A stretch of 64,000 nucleotides of DNA from Paramacrobiotus metropolitanus (Eukaryota > Tardigrada > Eutardigrada > Parachela > Macrobiotidae), in NCBI RefSeq assembly GCF_019649055.1, contig NW_026570235.1, forward strand, positions 806,001 to 870,000, in the 5' to 3' direction. Position numbers and translations under genes: made by a program. How positions within the stretch are numbered: position 1 is the stretch's first letter; each line of letters starts with the position of its first letter. The notes beneath the pieces were generated by a model. The model searched no databases. It was given only the letters and a program-made list of their open reading frames with translations, and had not been told where the DNA came from. This document shows, piece after piece, positions 38,830 to 50,500 of the stretch.

Positions 38830-39870
38830 AAAACTGTTCAGAAGATTATACATTAAGGGTATCCCACCATTTCTGTATCTTTCTTGTAGGACGGAATAAT
38901 TCGGGACCATTGGATATCGTGCACTGTATATCTGTCACCGGAATTCGCGCTCACTCGATACAATGCACAGATAATCATTCCGTCGAGGTCACTGCGAACC
39001 ATCACTTCTTCCAGGCTCCTGATTACAAAAAAAGGTGTCGATCTGATTGTACATACTGCTAATTCGGAAAAAAATAAACGAGAAAATGAACCTTCTTATA
39101 TTTGATGCCGAAAAACTGAGGATTGTGTGAATCGTGCGAAGAAGGTTTTTACCGGCTCCCGCATCATTGACAGAATTAAAGCCGTCCACTGCAGTCCCAA
39201 ACATTACAATCAGACCGCAGACGTCATCTTCAAGAAACGTTACTTCCACATCCGAAACACCCACACACATCCGAACAGATCTACGAAAAAATATGCACAA
39301 CTGGTACGTACAACTTTGGCCAAGACATATTGATGGTGAAGTGTTGTGTGCGTATGTGCCCACCACAAATAAAAGGAAGCTAAAACTATAAACACTGTTA
39401 TTATTTTACGACTATTAACGATAAGATCTCATCTTCTTATTACTTTCTTACTATCTTAGCCGTGCGCTAGTACATACATATTGTAAAGGCAGTGAATGGT
39501 AGTTGTAAATCATTAAAGCATAGTTTGTGACTTTAGTGTGTGATGTCATCTTTGCGAACAGATGAGCGTACAAGGCTTTTCTTACCCAACGTTAACCGGG
39601 GTCTTCAGTGAACGAATTTCCGGCACCAAGTCCTGATTTCGGTTGATGTCCCATAACGTAACAAATGCGCCACGGCTTGCAATCAGGGTTTTGTTGGAAG
39701 AAGGATGTGCATACAAGATATCCTGTCAACGTGACCGGAAGTATGGTTTTCAGCCGTCCGATTTTTCATAATATAGCGGTGTTATGGGATTACTACCGGC
39801 CTTGGGCTTTGGCCATACCCACGCCAGACATTTCAATAGCTCCACGGTAAGTTGAATTAAAAAACAGAGT
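38830..39870 (-). CDS. Candidate upstream exons, WD40-like, possibly gene X 5' part
   Basis: Two exons join in frame: about 39722-39585 (acceptor GTTGACAG, donor GG-GTAAGA) and about 39272-39150 (acceptor TTTTTTCGTAG, donor G-GTAAAA). The first reads like a WD40 strand set (TLIASRGAFVTLWDINRNQD); the second has VTFLEDDVCGLIVMFGTAVD. A further open block at about 38995-38845 contains DLDGMIICALYR but does not join in phase with the acceptor I can see. A start at about 39838 (MSGVGMAKAQG) is possible, also with a phase problem. All are on the gene X strand and just upstream of it. A beta-propeller N-terminus is inferred only from one repeat. Confidence 0.3.
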
Positions 39871-41747
39871 TGTACATATCTATATAGATATATAGTATAT
39901 ACGTACATACAACAGATACAAAAAAAAAACGGTCATTTGCTATAGAAGTATAGATATACAGTAGGCTAAAATAGCCTGTAACTCACTTGCGATTCTAATA
40001 CCTGTAGTAGCAAATGTTACGTACCGTCAGACCGCGTACGGTGATTTGCTGACTTGCATAAGCAATTAACCATAAGACCTATACTTCGGTTTTGTTTTCA
40101 GATAACTGATGTATAATACACATAACATTGTACTCGTACATAAATGATAAAACTAAAACTATAAAAACGAAGCTTAATGATTGTCTCCTCTTAAAAATAT
40201 ATTAATAGTTTTGTTTGTACATACATGTACAGTACCGAGTACAAACACTAACGATAAAATATTAATAGTACTGTACTTTTCGTTGTGGTCATTCAATTAC
40301 AATTTAAATTCCCAGAATTATAGAGAAAAAGAAACCTTACCTGCTGGTCTTGGTTATTCTCTGTTTTTAGAAGTTCTTTATCAGTGATAACGAAGAACAT
40401 GTGCGTCATGACCACCCTGACAAGTGAGCGGTTATTATGCACTTAGCAATGTAAGCAGGATGCCACGGAGAAAAAATGGTACATTGAGTTAGAATATCAG
40501 AAGATATTGGCTCTTCATTCTCTTTTCATTAGAATACCGTTTTGATATACAAACACTAAACAACAACGTTAACACCCAAATTTCAGGTCCAAGTGAAGCC
40601 AGGATAATAATTCAACATTGTTTGTGTAATAAAAGCTGCACAAACTTTCCGTTCACAGCACATGCAACTTTGTGGTACTACACCAGTACTCTACACCTTG
40701 CCGTGTTCCATCGCTTTTATGTTATAGTTTGTTTGGCAACTTTGACTCACACTAGGAGCAGCCGTCTTTTGAAGTTGCTTCAGCTTGGCCTGTAAAGTTA
40801 TGTGCTGAGTGTGTACGATAGCCATAGCTTGGTAGATTATAATATGTAACCGCATTTCAGTGTCAATAACAATAAATTTACAAACCAACTGTTAAACTGT
40901 TAATCAACCTGGCTGTTGCATTTTTTATCGCCAAATATAGTATTTTCTGAACAACTGACAAAACAACAAAACTATTCCACCGAATACCGACTCTGTATCA
41001 GCAATAATTTTACGCTATCACACTCCGGAGGGACATGGCGATAGATTCCGATACTTACTCACACCGAAATTCTAATTTTACGCAGATAAGCCATTTTGAC
41101 AGTTGCTCTTCTGAGTACGAATTTTAAATGCGGTCTCCTCTTAAGTCTGCGCTTTGCAATCAACCAAAAACGAGTAACGGGTTATTGAAATTATAAATAA
41201 ATCATCATCGCTTCCTTTGAAAGCTCAGATCTCGAAACTTATCATCCCATACAAGATCTCATGGACCTTGTTGGTTCAAATAAGATCAAAGTAGTGATTA
41301 TCTTCCAGTTTTGCTGTCAGGCTTTATATCCTCCAAATTCTTGGTCCAAAAACTGCAGAGTGGTGGCAGGTTAGGACTACCAGAGTGTGTAAGCCTTGCG
41401 CATACTACTTCTTACATAGCCAATTGAAGTCGATAAGTACTGACTCGTAAATCGTTATTAGTCATACCGGTTTTGTAAAAAAATCCTGTGTTTCGTCAGT
41501 AAAATGAGTAAATCAGTAACCCTAAAGTTAAGTGAAATAAAAAAAACTTTTCAAAAAAGCGACTTGCGGCAATATTTGTTTTCACGAATTTGATATTTCC
41601 AGCGGAATATCAATCGAAGTGGTAAGTTGGAAACCCGGAGTGTTTAAAAAAACTAGAGTACTGTAGTGGTCACTTTGCAACTTGTTGTCTTTTATTCACC
41701 TTTGGTATAACGTACAATTAAACACTTTAAAACATCGCAAAAGTTTT
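39871..41747. other. Noncoding stretch
   Basis: About 1.9 kb, AT-rich, with a TATA-type simple repeat near 39875-39905. Short open frames show no motif. Nothing supportable. Confidence 0.5.
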
Positions 41748-42023
41748 TTACAACATTAAGATTTCATTAAACTTTTCCGCTCCTTCCATCGTCCCCATAA
41801 CTGATGCCGCATTTCCCCGCTGTATCTCCAGCGATAATCTTTGACGTAAAAACTCATGGGAGCGCGCTTCGCCTGTGTGTTGTTTCAGTCGCTTGCCAAG
41901 TTCTTTAATAATCGCAATGGCCGACGGTCCCCATGGTCCCATTGTTTCGAAGGCGATTGGCGCAAAAATGTATCTGCCACTCAAATACAAATAGAATCTT
42001 GACTTTTTTTCTTCTGCCTCCAT
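41748..42023 (-). pseudogene. Second retrotransposon 3'-end remnant
   Basis: Ninety-one codons with FAPIAFETMGPWGP and LRQRLSLEIQRGNAASVMGT, the same two blocks as the remnant at 5655-6005 but better preserved. These resemble the C-terminal tail found on many invertebrate reverse-transcriptase proteins. The frame stays open about ten codons further upstream without a polymerase domain. It lies about 500 bp before TMEM165 on the opposite strand. Confidence 0.55.
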
Positions 42024-42527
42024 TGCAATCGCACCTGCGTTGGCTGCTGATGAGTTAACGTGTGAAGGCGCGACAGTGTCTTCACACAGTGACTTTGCAA
42101 CTAAGCGTTTCAGCCCTAGGTTTTACTACTGTGGCAGTGCAATGAAAGAAGCGATTCCCACGATCTTTTTCGATATGATCCAGAAAATGGTTTTCTCCAT
42201 AACAATAACATGTTGAAAGGAATACTTAATTTTTTCTGTATTATTGGAACAGTTTTTGCTATATTGACTAGAATAGCTGAGACATTGTAACATACGGTCT
42301 GCCTTCTACCTCGGACTGTCGCTTTTGTCTGTTTGTATGCTGATAACTTCTGATTTCCTTTGGCTTCTACGTGGAAGCTGTATAAGTTATTTGTTATAGC
42401 CTTAAAGGCAGCTCTGATTTACCTGTTGAGATTCTTTCATGGTACTTGCAGCCGGAATTGTGTACAGATACCTGCGGTTATGCCAGTATCTCGCTGATCT
42501 TGATTTTGGTGGCTGTTGATACGCATA
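42024..42527. other. Upstream region of TMEM165
   Basis: About 500 bp between the retrotransposon remnant and the TMEM165 start. It should contain the promoter. No gene seen. Confidence 0.5.
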
Positions 42528-44162
42528 ATGAGATTCTCGTCTGCGATTATGCCGTGGAAACGTGGCATCCCAACATCGACTATCAACTACCAAATAATTG
42601 TGAAAATATTTTTGTTTGGTCTGTGCCTTGCCTTCGCGCTCGCCAAAAATGATTCGGGAGCAGAAAGTAATCAGATCAAGAGCGCGGATGAACGATCTGA
42701 TCCGGAAGACTCGAAGGCGGCCGAACCTCCACCTGCACAAGTCAGTAAACGGTTATGATGCATTGTTTGATGGTTGTTACAAATTTTTATCAGGGCAATA
42801 AAGCGCAGTCTGTGAAATTAGCTCTTGAGATTTCTATACAAAATAAGGATTACCATCAGGACAGCTGTGAATAGTATGTGGAATTTTTGTAGGCAATGGA
42901 AAATCCTCCTGGAGAAGTGAAAGCGGAAGATTCATTCCTTGATAAATATTTTCTAAAACGAGAACAAGTGGATCATGGCTTTGTCCACGCATTCCTCGCA
43001 TCTTTGTCTGTGATCATTGTGTCCGAAATAGCGGATAAGACGTTTTTCATCGCAGCTATTATGGCTATGCGCCATTCCAGGGTTACTGTGTTTTCTGGAG
43101 CTATTACGGCATTGGCCATTATGACAATCCTTTCAGGTATAGTAATAATGTAGTTTCGAAATATTGGATAGTCAGCGATTTTTGCACCTCTACTGTGGTA
43201 TGGTTTTATCGATTAGAATGAAAAACAAGATAAAAATAAAATATGTATAAATTATATTAATTTTTGAACTTTGATTTCGTAGTATTCTTGGGATATGCGA
43301 CTACAATTATTCCCCGCCTATACACGTTCTACATTTCAACGGCATTATTTGCGATTTTTGGATTGCGGATGCTCAGAGAAGGTAAATAATAAATGGCACT
43401 GTTAGTTGCTTTATAGAGCACTTATACTCGTTGCGGACGATTTCTTTCTTCGGTAACGAATGTTGGCACCGAATTTATTAATGATTTGTAAGGTAATTTA
43501 AACTTATCAGTTTCGTTTTTCTGATGCTTGATCACATTTCTTAAGAACTCTGAGAAGAGCATTCTTTATTTTTTCTCATTTCCAGGATACTATATGTCCA
43601 AAGATGAAGGTCAGGAAGAAATGGAGGAAGTGCAAGCTGATTTGAAACGACGCGAAGAGGAATTTGAACGGAAGATGCAACAGTCGTCAGTATCCGACGT
43701 GGAAGCCGGTCATGGTCGCTCGCTTGCCTTTCGGAAAACCCGAATTGCTATGCAGTCACATGTATTCGTCGAGGCTTTGACGTTGACATTTTTGGCGGAA
43801 TGGGGAGACCGTTCCCAGCTAGCAACAATCATTCTTGGAGCACGGGAGGTACGGCGTCAGTCTGCTCCTTGATGTGGGTGCTTAAGTGCAGTAATGATGA
43901 ATGTCTAAATGACGCAGGATGTTACGGGCGTGACAGTCGGTGGAATCCTTGGCCATTCAATTTGTACGGCTATGGCTGTGATAGGCGGTCGTTTTATTGC
44001 CACGAAGATATCGCCTCGGACAGGTGCATTTTGTGCGATGAGTTATAAAGAAAGAAATAAGCAGTTATTGTATTTGTAGTGACCATTGTCGGAGGCTTCG
44101 TCTTTCTTTTATTTGCGGTATCGGCGCTGATAATGGGTCCGGGATCGGAAACTGCGGTATAA
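42528..44162 (+). CDS. TMEM165: TMEM165/GDT1-family Golgi Mn2+/Ca2+ transporter
   Basis: Imports Mn2+ (and Ca2+) into the Golgi, as needed for glycosylation. Six exons: 42528-42740, 42893-43136, 43283-43381, 43586-43848, 43918-44023, 44080-44162, phases consistent, 335 aa. A signal-like first helix (IFLFGLCLAFALA) and an acidic linker precede two UPF0016 repeats. The first motif block is IIVSEIADKTFFIAAIMAMR, the second FLAEWGDRSQLATIILGARE. A cytosolic charged loop (DEGQEEMEEVQADLKRREEE) matches human TMEM165. The family signature is E-x-G-D-K/R-T/S; here the first copy has Ala for Gly (EIADKT). Start: the ATG at 42528; the one at 42549 is also possible. It converges with the FREM2-like gene, stops about 400 bp apart. 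Confidence 0.95.
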
Positions 44163-44562
44163 TTTATTTTACTTCACTGATACTCATTGCGTCCTAATCT
44201 CCGCAAAATACATGCAAGCACATCCGATTCAAAAAAGTTTTATGAATTTGGAGACTTTTAAATGGTTTTACAAATATTTCCACTGTTTAATTTTTTCTTG
44301 TTCTTGCCTCTGCTGCAGATATCGCAGTGAGCGCATCTTCCGTTGTCTTACCGATTTTTTCCATGGATATCTTTTAAGAATAGCGAACCGCTTAACAATT
44401 ACTACTGTAGTACATAAATCGAATGCGACTGATAGATAGTGAGCAATAGGAAATAAATGCCATAATTATTTAAACACACATGCAGACTTATATTTAAGTA
44501 TTCGATCAACAGCATAAAAAATTTGGCAGGACAGGAAGGAAAAATTATACGAACATGCAGTT
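44163..44562. other. Convergent 3' regions of TMEM165 and the FREM2-like gene
   Basis: About 400 bp between two facing stop codons. Holds both 3' UTRs; an AATAAA overlaps the FREM2-like stop. There is no room for the C-terminal exons that FREM2 relatives have. Confidence 0.6.
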
Positions 44563-47500
44563 TTATTTGTAAGTTAATTCCATCACATTCAGAGAGAGCG
44601 TTATAGGCGGACGAATGTCGCAGGATGAAAAGGATGTTAGTGGAAATTCACAGGGCAGTAATGTGATGTTGTACAATCCCATATACTCCATCTGCAAAAT
44701 TACTCGCGCTGTAATATTAACGATCTCGTGCAAGCGTCGGCGAAGTAACTCTTTTAAAATGTTAATTATTACAAATTGTATTATGTGGTGCAGGTTACGA
44801 TTTCATATAAATATGTTAACGTACCTTAATCGCCCTTATTGAACTAAAGCGCCACAGCTGTTGTGGGAATGGACTGTTGTCTTGAGTTCTTAGAAGCTTC
44901 AGTTCGAACTCTGTTGATGGTGATAACGTGTACATTGCTTTTGCTGCAGCAGAGGCTGAAAAGTTAAAACACAATTTGGCAAATTAGCAACAATGTTATC
45001 CGAAATGTTAAGATTCAGCATGATAAATAACGTTTTTGTTGTAGTCAGCAGCAGTAATTTACATGTTTTAAATCGTTTTTTTATTTCAACTTTACCGGTA
45101 GAGGAATGCGTTACAAATTTCCCACGGAATTTAGTCTTTGTTTTAAAACGAACGTGAAGTTTTGTTCCTCCGTCCACGACCTTAACGTGAAGCAATTTAA
45201 TATCCGCTGCAATAATTGCACGAAAATTAGGCAGAGGCCGCTAAACTTTCCATATACTCATAGTGGCTGCCCTTTATGTGATATGTTATAATGTCTAACC
45301 TGGAAATTTCGGTACTTCCGGTTCGACCATTTGCACTGGACTTAACAGCGCACTATCCGGTGACCAAGCAGTCATTACGCTGTCATAAGAATACACGATA
45401 TCCAGAATGGTCGACTGATCGAAATGCTTCCATGGTTGTCCAATTGAGTTCGTGAAATACGCGTACGTTATATACAGCGGCAACTGCATCGACACTTCCC
45501 TTCTTGTTGTCGGTGGCACCTGAATTAATTCACTCAAGAAATTGATAACCCATTTATGATAGTGACATTGGGAAAAACAGCGCTCTTACAATTCTATCTG
45601 TCAGTAGTTTGCCTCCACAAACATTGGTAATTTCCGATGTGGTGAAGGTGCTAATAAATGTCCACCGACAATTCCGCAGATTCAAATTGCGATAAAACTC
45701 TACCGTTCGATTGCCGCGTAATTTGTCGTCAAACTGGTGCGCCGTAAGGTTATCGTGATTTGTCCAGTGTTTGAGAAAGCCGTCTTGTGTGCGGACTTCA
45801 TTGCTGGACAGCATATTCGAGCAGGGATGCTCGGCCACTCGGGTGCCTTCGTTAAACAGCACCATGTGTAAATCCATAATCGGGGTTGTGGATACCAGTG
45901 GAACCAGACCGACACGGTGTGGGATACTGACCGTTACTTTAATTTTACCGTCTTCTAGACAGGCAGAAAAACAGTTGTTTCATCTGTTGCTCACAATATT
46001 TTATAGTTAGGTAAACTCTTTCATTTTACTGCGATATGCCGCTGTGTCAAAATCACATGTTTCAAAATAATAGGACAGATTTTTCTTACTTGTATGCGAA
46101 GTAGCCGCCTCGTACGCATCAACATTGACAGCATTGTGGGAGATTTTCGAATATGGGCATCTGGCATCCAGATTGACCGCCGTAACCAAATCGCTAGTTG
46201 TTTCGAAACCTCCGTGACCTTTGCTGGTAACTGCTCGGGCGGAGCACTGAATGACACTTCCTAAAATACCATATGCAGACATTTAAAAACACTGACATTG
46301 CTTAGCATATGCTTAGGTTTTTTACCATTAGCAAAGTAGATACTGTCCAGAACAGGAGCATTCAGTGCCGCGAAAAATGCCGAACTGCGAAGATGCTGCA
46401 GCGGCTCAAAACTGAGCGCGTTCATGCCCAGCGAATGAGAGACTTTCCATTCGTATATCGTCTGAGAATCATCGATGCTTTCCAGTTCACATATCAAGCG
46501 TGTGCGATCATAATCCGGATGGACGGGATTACAGGTCTGTAAGATACAGTATATGTGCAACGGAAATATAAGTAAGTTAAAAAATAAAAAGTATTTTATA
46601 TGAAACCGTTTATTGTGCAAATACCGCGCTGCAGCTTTCAACAGAGGTCATTACGAAATGTAATTCAGTAACGTATTTACCGTTATGCAGACCACCGGTT
46701 GTCCGGCAGCCACCCAGCCTCCTGCAGCAGGAGTGTCGTAGGTTTCCAGACTCTAGAAACAAAAATGGGACAGGATCTATAAGCCGCGCACAATATTTGG
46801 TATTAGCAAACACCCATAATCGAGTGCACTTATATAATCACTTACAACGACCAACGGAGCTCCAGGAAAACGGACATTCTCTCCTGATTGCTCTTCTATG
46901 GTAACGACCGTCAGACCATCCTCGATTATCGCTCCGGTACGTTTCAGTGCGTACAGATTGACCGTAAAATTTTCTCGAACTTCTTGCACTTCATCGTATA
47001 CGATTCTAATCTGGATCACCTCCTGACTGCGATTTACCCCGAAGTTGATCACTGTAAAACAATTTCGAATTACTAAGGGACCAGCATAGCTGCTCCGTCA
47101 GAATTCAAGACCGTAACCATGAACTGCTAGCGACAAGTTCTTTGTAGGAATATAAGAAAGGCCAAAGGGCATCGGAGTGTCTACGTGCACGGACTTACCT
47201 GTATCGATGGCTTCGTAGTCTGGTCCGGCTTTGGCTGATCCATCTTTTGTGATTACACGAACAATGTCGCTTCTCGACAGATTCCCGGTTCGAACTATTG
47301 GGATGCTAAGCCACTGTACGGTTCTTGGGGTTAGTGGTTCCACGATTTCGTAATGTGGTTTGGCAAAAGAAATGTAAGAGACTAAAAACGTTCAATTGAT
47401 ATGAGTTGACTTATATTATAAACTTGTGACCTATGGAAAAGCCTATTTATACCGTGCGTTCGTACTTATAAATTATAATTATCTGTACTAGTACTTGTGC

Positions 47501-50500
47501 TTGGTACAAATAAGCCTAACAGCATCGGTGTAAGAATATGGCATATTAGATGCGTTATGTGATGTCAGTTTTAATTAACACCTAATTCCAACTTCTTACC
47601 ATTTGGAAACAAATACTGCGCGCTTCTTGTTGTTGGCGGATTTGGCGGTTTTCGGTCGCTGGATTTATTTCCACCACGTAAAACCGGTTGCTGATCGGCA
47701 CTTTTTTCGTCCACACTTCCTTTGGGTATAAAACTTCGCTTATCATTTTTGTCGGCTTCCTCGGCTTGCTTCTCCGCCATCCCAGTGGAGTCATACTGCT
47801 GCATTTCCATTTCGTCGGAAGTCCGTGAATACATGGGGCGGCTGTTACTCGGCACATTATTCTCGGGCATCAGCTTCAGTTCAACGATATCGTTCGGACA
47901 GTTCGTGCAGCCTTTAACAGAACCACCAGGTAGTTCGTATGCTGCCAAATTCCCTGGTTCGTTTCCCAGCAGAATAATATCACTGGCCGTCAGCGTCCCT
48001 GAAAAATTAAAACGTATATTTTCTACCGTTTGGGTTGGTTGATGTGTTAGTTAAAAAACAAAAATTGTAATTACTCACCTCCGACCGGCGAAAGCATGGT
48101 AAGGCTGATCTGCTTTTTGATGTGGACAATAGCGTAATTCGGCTGCGCGAGTTGCGCGAAATGGGAATTATTGAGAAACAATCGAATGATACTCTTTCCC
48201 GATTTTTGTGCAACACCGGCAACATCTTTTAAAGTAACACTCTGGATTTCCTCTCCCGGACCAAAATACACCATTTCCAAGCGTTTTCCGTCCGGCGAAG
48301 TGATTTCGACTTCGGAAGGCTGATGCAAATCTCCGCCCTTTCGTTCCACTTGCACTTCGAGATGCGGCTCCAGTATTGTCGTGTAGTACTCCTTCTTACC
48401 GAACTTGATAACCGGCTCTACAATTAAACATTTCTTCAAATAATACCATAGCTTTTCTCTGTGGTTTTTTCAGTACACAGTGCATGTTGGGAATTCTTCC
48501 ATGTGAAACTGATGATTATTTCCACTGAGAGACATAAAGCGTTTGACGCTTTGAATGGCCTCTGTTGTTAATTAAAAATAAATTTACCATCGCGGAAATC
48601 TCGTTTGATAATAATTTCCGTTTGGGCATAAATTCCCACACGGGCACTGCCCATCGGCTGGATATTGACGAAAAAGTTTTCATCTTCTTCGGCAAACTGG
48701 TCATTCACAATGACGATGGGACAGGTAGCAGTACTCTCGTTGGGTCGGAACTGGACAGTACTAGAATGAATATTCAAGCGGGAAACGAAATCTGGTCGGA
48801 AAATTTGTTGTTGTCGAGAAATTGTGCCGGTTGCCGTACCTGTAATAGAATAATAATAACTGCTGGTGTTTACTGCAGTAGTCCACATTGTACAGACTGT
48901 ACCAGAGACATTCTCAATTTTGTACCGGAAAAATCAAGAGCCGTTTTTTGTTTTTGCAAGACCATTCATAATAACTGTAAAACTGGAATACTGAAGTATG
49001 TATGCACTTTACAGGATAAAATTAGTGTGTAACTTACCGTCGGTGGTATAGCAGATTACGGATAACGGATAGGAAATATCGCGGCCACCACGGTTTAACG
49101 TCAAATTGTATACGCCGATATCTTCTTGGACGAAGTACAACGGATTTGGAATATAAATTACAGCATCTAGAATTAAAAATAACAATTAGATCGTAGCCAA
49201 AAGTATGCTACAACGTAACCCCACATAATATGGCGAATGCGCGCTTAAATTGTAGATGCTTCCCAACTAAGGCACCTTGTATACTTGTACATATGCATTC
49301 TGCAATTCACAACGAATAACGATATGAGTGCTACTTACTGTCATCCCGGTCAACAATCGAAACGGTCGTGACGAATGGCTTGCGGATGTTGGCAAATTGC
49401 GGCTCTTCCAGGAACAACTGGAACAACTCGTCGTCTTTCATGACACATTTCTTTGCAAAGTTCGTAACTGCTGTAAATTCTCCTTTGCGAAACGCCATCA
49501 CCACGTCCATCCATGGGATATGCCCCGCTCAAGACCTTGGATTTGACTCCAAATTCATTAATCGCCTGTAGCGTGAAAAAGTCTCCAGTGGCATGATTGT
49601 TGTCGGCATTGGGGTGCAAAGCATAAACAATGTTGTGGTCAGTTAAGGAATTTTCCGTAAACATATGAACGACCCTTTCCGGCTCCCGCAAATCCATAAA
49701 TGACCCAAATTTGGGCGCTTCGAGGATTTCAAAAAGAAGCTCTTTTGGGGACGATTCGTTATTGCGCGTGATATTAATCATCTCGCTGGACATTACCGCA
49801 CCAAGATATTTATTGGGAAGGAAGATCAGCGGACCGTTTCTTTCTATCAAAGTAATATTAGGCATCTCTTTCCGTTCCGGCGGAACAAGTTGAGTAGATG
49901 AAAGAGTTTTCAACATGGACAGATCGCTCATGTTGTAAAACTGCACTTCCGTTTCCGGTCCGACCAGCTCAACAGGTGACGAAATCACTTCAACCAATCC
50001 GTACCGCGATTCGTGATAATCGTCCAGCGCTCGCTCTTCGCCACGAATAACGACATGAATGGTTTTCTCCACAATATGCAAACCATCGGCCACCCGGATA
50101 GTGAAATCATCCCGATGGGCACCGGCACTACCATCGTGGCGGTAAATAATTCTGTCGGGTCTCCCCAAATCCGCGTTGGAAAAATTCCGAACTGGGTGAA
50201 AAAGCGGCTCAACCTGAATCTCATTAGGGTCATCCTTCGTGGCGTTGTAGATAACCATCCCGCGTTGAGGGAATTTGACAATATCGATGGTTAGGTTGTC
50301 TTCCGGAATATCCGCATCCGTGATGTAAACAAAAAACGCCAGTGCCACCTGTTCGCCAAAAGACACCTGCACATCGCTCGACGTGATGACCGGCGATTCG
50401 TCGTTGGCTTCGTTAATTGTCACCAAAAGTTCTAGCCACACACCGGCACAATTCAACCGGAAGAGGTCAGAGCGCGGTTCAATATCTTTATGTTTATTTT

